Positions 57,617 through 64,000 of a DNA stretch of 64,000 nt are shown piece by piece. Every line of letters begins with the position of its first letter. Within the stretch, counting starts at the first letter, position 1. Below the pieces are notes generated by a model. That model did no database searches and was not told where the DNA came from. It saw only the letters and a list, made by a program, of their open reading frames with translations. Origin of the DNA: Flammulina velutipes (Eukaryota > Basidiomycota > Agaricomycetes > Agaricales > Physalacriaceae). Both the position numbers and the translations under genes were made by a program. The stretch spans positions 1,054,001 to 1,118,000 of the forward strand of contig CM022375.1 in the NCBI GenBank assembly GCA_011800155.1. The letters are read 5' to 3'.

Positions 57617-58421
57617 CCAGTCTATCGATAGTACAGCAAGAAACCTGAAATGATCAAGATATATATATACCGGTGTCAGGAAAACAATAACGTACGGCCC
57701 ACGTCGAAAGCGTGATAACAATAGACGACAGATTACAATAAACACATAGGGAAGACAATAAGCCTTCGTTCGCCGTCGTTACGTTGACGCGGAATGGATA
57801 GTAACGGTCGGAGATGGTGAATTCGACATGGACGTCGAAGGCGGAGAGGGTGCCAAATACGGCCAAATATCATGGTCTTCGAAGCTTGAAGTTGAAGCTG
57901 AGCGCTGAAGGATCACAGGAAAGCAGCTTTCAAAAATTACGCAATAGACATATTAGGGGAGAGTGCGCCCCAAAGCTTAGGTATCGTCGAGGTACGGAGT
58001 TTTTCCCTTTATATGGGGTACGGCAACAGACTAATCAAATACATTGATGATCATGAAGACTTGTATACCATAGGCCGTCAGTAACTTTATTCAGTCTTTC
58101 ATTCTGTATATATCCTGTCGTCTATGTGACCAGCATTGGTCTGGATATTGATACACCATGGTACCGACTTGCGCCACAAGCTCCAGACACTATGTGCTGC
58201 GCTGCCACAAGCGCGATTTATTGGAATCGGTGAAAGAACAGCTTTTACAGAACACGGAGCTCGACACAATTATTGAAAGCATACGGCGGGACGAACAGCA
58301 TGTGACGCCACAGATTAATGATGTCCGTCTGAAAGACAAGAGGTATTGCAAAATCGTCAATGATTTGTGATCAGCGAGTCCTCCCTTAAAATATTGCTTG
58401 ACAGCCTATTGAACATGCACT
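57617..58421. other. intergenic, no gene recognised
   Basis: A short plus-strand frame (58158-58370) has no recognisable domain. TGTGGCGC reversed at 58171-58178. Confidence 0.4.
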
Positions 58422-59350
58422 TCAAATTTTAACAAAACAATATATCTCCCACTTCCGATCTAGAAACTCCTCCTCTCGCTCGCGATCGTAGATTAAACCA
58501 CCGAATGCGGTAAGTCCATCCAGCGGCTTTTGCGCCTCTGATTTGTCGGGACATCGTTCCTGGTGCGCGCGAAACAGAATGGCTCGATTAGCCTCACTCA
58601 AGCCACGCACATTATAATCCATAAAAAGGGCTTCCGATATATCGGAAAGGACATCTCCAACCGTAACTCCCGCAGGCCTGCATGTTCGTATTGTCCTGAG
58701 CGGCCAAGGAACTCCAATGACCACTTTGATATGTGGAATCCGATGCGACGTTGCCGGTTCCTTGTAGAAATCCTTGAACTCCAGCGTTTCACCGTCTTTT
58801 ACGAACTTCGCAGACGTTGCGGGCTGGGTTACGTCCCAGCGAAGTCCAGCCGTACTCGACGGTGGTACTAGATATCGATTTATCTTCACGTGCGTGAACA
58901 ATATCTTTGCTATCTGCGGTGCGAAAACGGGTCCATCTAAAGGCTTTCATCAGAATGTGCCATTTATTGATGGAGGCGAGTCAGTTGTAACTGACAGCAC
59001 GGACCCGGAGACCAAGGACCCATAAGAACCTGACGAAACTCGAGGAACTCGTCGGGCTGGTGGGTTGGACGCCCCGCTTGTGGTCGACAGACACGCTCAG
59101 CTGACTGGTCTTTAAGACATTCAACTTCGAGCTGAATGGCAAAACGCTGCAATTGTTGCAGGAGTTGGCGCCTATTTTCCGTTGGTGGGAGCTGGAAGGC
59201 GGGGATGGGCCCACTTCGCGGAACCTCCGCCAAACTTTGTATAGGTGGTCGTACTTCGATTGTTGGTATAGTGGATGTGACTTGGGAAGGATGAGCAAGA
59301 GAGGACATTGATTTGACTGTGGAACACGAACGTCGATGATATTGAGGCAT
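58422..59350 (-). pseudogene. DUF6699-domain paralogue, broken
   Basis: The 5' part (MPQYHRRSCSTVKSMSSLAH from 59350, to RPTHQPDEFLEFRQVLMGPW) and the 3' part (KINRYLVPPS, LRWDVTQPATSAKF, VTVGDVLSDI to the end at 58422) both match the neighbouring intact gene. They are in different frames. Near 58970 the first frame stops (TAA), and the downstream frame carries two stops (TGATGA) shortly before it resumes homology. No intron with proper ends restores the reading frame by eye. Call: recent pseudogene; a sequencing error would be the alternative. Confidence 0.68.
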
Positions 59351-61403
59351 TGCGGGTAGTCGGAAGAGTGACCTAGACGCCAACGGGAAGATTGGCTTAT
59401 GAACACTGGTGTGAGTGTACAGGAGACAATAACACACCACGAACCCCACCCATCCATCATATGCATCATCGAAAGCAAGATAACAAGAAACGAATGATAA
59501 TAAGCACCCAACCAGATTATATGTTTCCTTTTACGGTTCCACGAGGAAAAGGTTTCGTACGTTTCAGCACGACACATATAGGGCTGAACGACCAAATCAC
59601 CGGAAACGTACTGGAGAGTAAGGCGAGAAGAGCTCTATAACGCAACACCTTGACGCCACCGATACACCAAAATACACGGGACACCTCGGGGACGAGCTCG
59701 TAGAACGAAAGAGACGGGAAGAGCAACCAGGAGATCGACATCAATTATGAAACCCTGTAGTCTACAGCGCTGCTCAGAACCCAGAACAAGATCTATCAAG
59801 GCACAGCACCTCTCCGAGAGTAATGCGCCACTGGTTGCAAGCCCATCATCATGGCCCATCTAGCAGATGCCAATCTTGATCGCAATCTCAGCCTAAACGG
59901 ATGCCCGAAACCCGCCAAATGCGCATGAAAAGGAGCGAAACACCCATACATCAAGCATGTTCCTTGGCATTTTGCTAAATCGAATAACTTCCTCGACGTC
60001 CCAGCCGTCCGTCCGCTTGCCGTCGTTTGAGGCGAGAGCAGATCCCGAGCGTCGAGGTATGTACTCAGCAGGCGTTTTCCAGACTCTGCTATGACCGAGC
60101 ATGTCTAGCGCGTTAACTGGCCTTCGTAATCCAAGGTTGGACGCGCCTGAGTTTTGTGCTGGTAGGTGCTAGGCATACCCATGATGAGGACAAAGACCTG
60201 CGCACGAGGGCAAAGGAAAGAGAACCGAAAGGGGAACCAGCATGTGTAGAGGAGAGGGAGTGCGTATCGGCTCTATCATATGTAGGAGGCGGCGAGAAAG
60301 CTGCTCGCCGTCAATCCAGTCGCAAGCCGGGGGACGGTTGGAGGCGACGGGACGACTCGACGACAACGGGCTGTCTTCACCCTGGGCTTCCGTGACATCC
60401 CGTCCTAGTAGATGTGTTACTACGGGCACAATCGGGCGTTAGCGGAGTAGTCAGAAGCATCCAGTGAGTATTTAGTGATACTTATGCCATGGCCTAGCAT
60501 AAATAGAACGTACATTGTATCGACCCATATTTTCGTCTCCCGAGCGCTAGAGCTCATCGCTTCGTATTCTATTGATGCTGCGCAGCTGCGTCACAAGCCT
60601 ACACGACAGTTAGTGGATCCTCCATTCGCTCGAACATGCGACGTACCACCTAAATGATTGGAAAGATACTGCCAACGGTCGTTAGCAGTAGAACAGGATT
60701 TCTTAGCAGGACATCTACCTCGCTGTTTGAAATTCCTGGGTAATTCACGCGCCCCGGGAATGGATGAGCGTTTCATTCAGTCATTCCATGCCTCAGGTCG
60801 ATCCAGTGGAGGGGTCGACGTCGTGCACGAACAAAAAGGAACAATTTGAAGGACAGAATTTACGAAACGGAGTCGTGGAAAGCGAACAACAACGCGCGCA
60901 AGGTGGTGGCGGGAAGGAAGAGGAAATACCGTCACGTGGGATTGTGGGTCGTTGTTTGGCGCTGTGGCGCATTCATGCTTTCGAACCTTTTTCTTCTTAT
61001 CTTGTCCAACTCACTCGCTTTATAGAACGAAAGTAAGTTATCTGTGTTTAAATCTGTAACATCGACCGTCTTCATTCTCGTCCGACATCTCACATATCTT
61101 CTAACGTGACGGGCTAAGTAATGATGTATATGTGGCGGATTCGGCAGTAGTCGCGTCAGGACACATTGAGTGAGTGTCATTCACAAATCGACGATAACAA
61201 TATGGGAGTCGCAGTTTTTGAAGGATTGAACACACTATGCTAGACAGCGTAAGAAACAGATTAACAGCAAGATATGTGTGAACAGAGAAAGCTCAAAACA
61301 ACAAGAAGTCAGAAAAAAGTCAGCACTCCACAAACTCAAGTTCTCGGGTTGAATGATAAACGACATTCCCTAGCGGAGGGGAAGATGACCTTGACACTGT
61401 TCA
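59351..61403. other. 2 kb without a recognised gene
   Basis: Many short frames on both strands, none longer than about 200 codons and none with a recognisable domain or intron pattern. Contains TGTGGCGC at 60963-60970. Possibly remnants of older genes. Confidence 0.4.
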
Positions 61404-63316
61404 TTAGAGACTGAACACGAATCGCAGATAGGTATTTACAAAGCTTTCTTTTATCTCCATGCTTTTCTCGTTCGTCTCCGGAGGGGCGACGATGTTGAAG
61501 TTCCTTGCGACAGCGGCAACGACTATCTTCAACATTGACATAGCGACATTCTGGCCACCGCACACCCTGGATCCAGTCCCAAAGGGCATGAAATGTTGGT
61601 GCATGGCTATCAAGGATTCCGCAGACCCTGGCTCGTCGGAGCACAGCCAGCGGTCTGGAAGGAAGGTGTCGGGAGATGGGAAAACAGCGGGATTGCGATG
61701 CATTGTCCACGCTTGGGTCCCGACGACGGTTCCCGGAGGGAGCGCAAAGCCCATGAGATCGAAAACATCGTTTCCGAAAGATCGGGATTTAGAAACTGAC
61801 GCCGGTACTACACGTTGAAGAAGGCTTGGTGCAGCGGAATAGACTCGTAGACCTGTTGTAGCAAAGGGTCAGCATATGACTATCAAAGTAGATGATGATT
61901 AATGACCTTCTTTAATAAAGGCATTCAAGTATGGCAGATGTGAGAGGACTGAGAGATCTGGAATGACACGAGGATCGACCATGACCTCGTCCAATTCCGT
62001 GCAGAGCTTCTTGGCGACGTCCGGACGACGACTGAGCTCCCAGAAAAAGTATGAAAGGGTTGTTGACGTGGTATCAGATCCCGCAATCCTATGACATTGG
62101 TAAGATATTTGACATCCTTAGATTCAGGCAAGAACCTCACATATGTCCCATACATTCTGAGATGATGTCGATATCTGGCATAGCTTCCTTGGTCGGAGGA
62201 TAACGGTAGTTGAGGAGTCGGTGAAGCATAGGCACCTTTTCAACGTCTTCCGACTTCCCGGCGTTCATCTGGGCGCGCGTCTGATAGACACGTTTGCTGA
62301 CAAACTAAAGGTCGTCAGCTGCGATTGAGGACTCAATGGTTACGAAGTACTGACCTCAGCCATAATTTTGTCCGAGTCGCATACCTGGCGCACGCGGGAG
62401 TTAGGGATCCTACAGATAAAATTCCAGCCCCAGCTGGGTACAGCACTCCTCTGTCCAGAAATGAGATGACAACGAAAAAGGAATTGCTGAAAACTGACCA
62501 AGATACCGCGTATTGGGAAGTCGTGGATGGCGGTAGAAATGGGATCCTCGGTGTTGAGGGACCACTTGTGCACTGCGCCGAGGCGATACCCATACAAGGT
62601 CGACGAAACAACATCGACCATGAGGTTACGGAAAACCTTGAGGCATTCAATAGGTGTCTTGCCGCTCATGGCGTCCAAGTGCTATGCGACCGTAAGAAGG
62701 TGGCGATAAAAAATGAGTTGATACGCACATTAATGAGCTCCAGCGTAGGCTCATGCATTTCAGGTTGGAACTTGGCGAGGTTCGCGGGAACATAATGAGG
62801 AGCGTAGCCCTTCCGGCGGATCGAATGCGATGAATGGTCCAGAGTGGTCATGCTGGGTTTAATGAGCTACTATGGGTGCGTGTATGTGTAGAAAAACATA
62901 CGCATGGTCGTTTTCGTTACTAAACAGGAAGTGTTAGATGTTTGGTAGCGCGCAATAACGCGTTTGACGTACGTGAGGAGGCCCTTGTAGTGTGAACTCT
63001 TGTCAAATTTGTGAACAGAGTACACGCTCTTCATGGTTGATAAATCGTTGAAGACGATCATGTTGGGTCCAACACGGACAACAGGGCCATAGGTTTTGAA
63101 TAACTCTTGGATAGTTTTGTATTGCTCAAAACGGAGGGTGTGTGTCGTGAGCCAAAAGTCTGAGACGGCAGCGTACCAGGGACCAGGGATAGCGCTAAGT
63201 GGGGACAAGAAGAGGTTGTATACGATGCTGAAGGCGAGGTAACCAATGATCGGAGAGATGATGGCAAGGCCAAAGGATGAGAAAATGGCAGTAGTATTGA
63301 GTTCGATAGAGTACAT
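61404..63316 (-). CDS. cytochrome P450 monooxygenase
   Basis: Eight exons on the minus strand: 63316-62973, 62919-62902, 62852-62729, 62681-62499, 62450-62355, 62304-62141, 62088-61907 and 61852-61404; 519 residues with all phases consistent. The N-terminal membrane anchor (AIISPIIGYLAFSIVYNLFL) is followed by the Pro-rich hinge PLSAIPGPW. I-helix AGSDTTSTT, K-helix KEGLRV (ExxR), FLPDRW, and the haem loop FGTGSRVCGG with the Cys ligand are all intact, so the enzyme should be active. It would act at the ER membrane with a reductase; substrate unknown. Sequences such as MTTLDHSSHSIRRKGYAPHY resemble fungal P450s of secondary metabolism or detoxification. No biosynthetic core gene is visible nearby. 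Confidence 0.93.
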
Positions 63317-64000
63317 CGCTTGGGGGTGTTCGCGGAGGCAGGAGGGACGATGAGGCTAGGAAGACAACGAAGTTGGCGAGTCAAATCCAAGACGTGCCCA
63401 TCTTATAGATATTCGAGGTGAGCCTCGACTGGCAGGGCTTATCATAGGATGATACAGGCCAGTCAAGCTAAGCGCCACGTGTCTTGATTCCTTGTAGTAA
63501 GAACTGCGGCTCGGGAGCGGTAGGCATAACAAGGGCACATTGTATGTACAAGTTGACCGTGATCCTGTGGAGATAGAATTCCATCTACTTCGCAAGTACT
63601 TCCTACTCCGTCCTCCGCGCTGGGTGTTGATAGCAGCAGGTGCGAGCCATTCGCCACCTTTCGAGTCAATACGGATAATTGCCTAGAAATGTATAGAGAG
63701 AGAGATACACTACTCACCTATTCAGAAGGCTGTAGCACGCTGGCTAGGACAAGCAAGGATATGCATCATGGTAGCATGACGAGGTGCGGAATATCGGCCC
63801 GGTGCATTATCAAAGCTCCTGGAGTCCTTCCCTTCCCACCATCTCCGATAATGTTGCCTTGGTCTTGATGCTCGTTCACTCTGGATTATTTTTGCTATCT
63901 TCGTGCTTGTCTGGTTGCGCCCACCCCGTCCTGCATATGTCTTGAAACAGGAAGGAATTGTGCAAGGAATGAATGAAACACACAGTTGAGATGCATTTGG
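63317..64000. other. 5' flank of the P450 gene
   Basis: No gene recognised up to the window end. Confidence 0.4.

Noticed and set aside
58158..58370. 70-codon plus-strand frame starting at an ATG
   Set aside because: No recognisable family and no supporting context; kept out as too weak.
59392..61036. Short open frames on both strands before the P450 gene
   Set aside because: No domain, no consistent intron pattern and high overlap between frames.

Overview
The window is fungal and most likely from an agaricomycete basidiomycete. Genes carry many short introns (about 45-60 bp) with GTRNGT donors. The families seen are typical of that group: NACHT and WD40 proteins, a STE3-type pheromone receptor with CaaX pheromone precursors, DUF6535, DUF6699, MYND and F-box/LRR-like proteins, and a P450. 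The species cannot be named from the sequence. No rRNA, tRNA or CRISPR array was recognised. Exon models come from reading frames, splice consensus and comparison between paralogues inside the window.

Layout. 1-2.4 kb: 3' part of a NACHT/WD40-type gene. 2.4-10.5 kb: decayed sequence with two copies of an unidentified multi-exon relic ('X', minus strand), an N-terminal relic of a NACHT gene and a possible pheromone-receptor relic. 10.6-23.8 kb: three paralogous seven-exon NACHT genes (here A, B, C; orientations +, -, +) that keep the linker and C-terminal module found around the WD40 domain of the first gene but have no WD40 repeats. 24.0-28.8 kb: three small CaaX pheromone precursor genes and a STE3 receptor, which together look like a B-type (pheromone/receptor) mating-type locus. 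The precursor genes are shorter than 60 codons and are easily missed.

29.9-38.4 kb: a MYND protein, three F-box/LRR-like paralogues (the middle one broken), a hydrolase-like fragment and a small secreted protein. 39.1-45.5 kb: a 1.3-kb foldback element, a decayed seven-helix gene, two conserved minus-strand genes and a TA-flanked MITE. 45.8-63.3 kb: a cysteine-rich Zn2Cys6-like protein, a second MYND protein, a dispersed pair of unknown paralogues, a DUF6535 membrane protein, a DUF6699 pair (one broken) and a complete P450.

How it fits together. The precursors and receptor would act together in mate recognition: prenylated peptides secreted by one mate are sensed by the STE3 GPCR of another. 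The NACHT proteins are STAND-type NTPases of the class used by fungi in non-self recognition; their link to the mating genes is only proximity. Repeated local duplication followed by decay explains much of the first 24 kb and several later paralogue groups. An 8-mer, TGTGGCGC, recurs at least 21 times, mostly between genes, and is not explained by any annotated feature.
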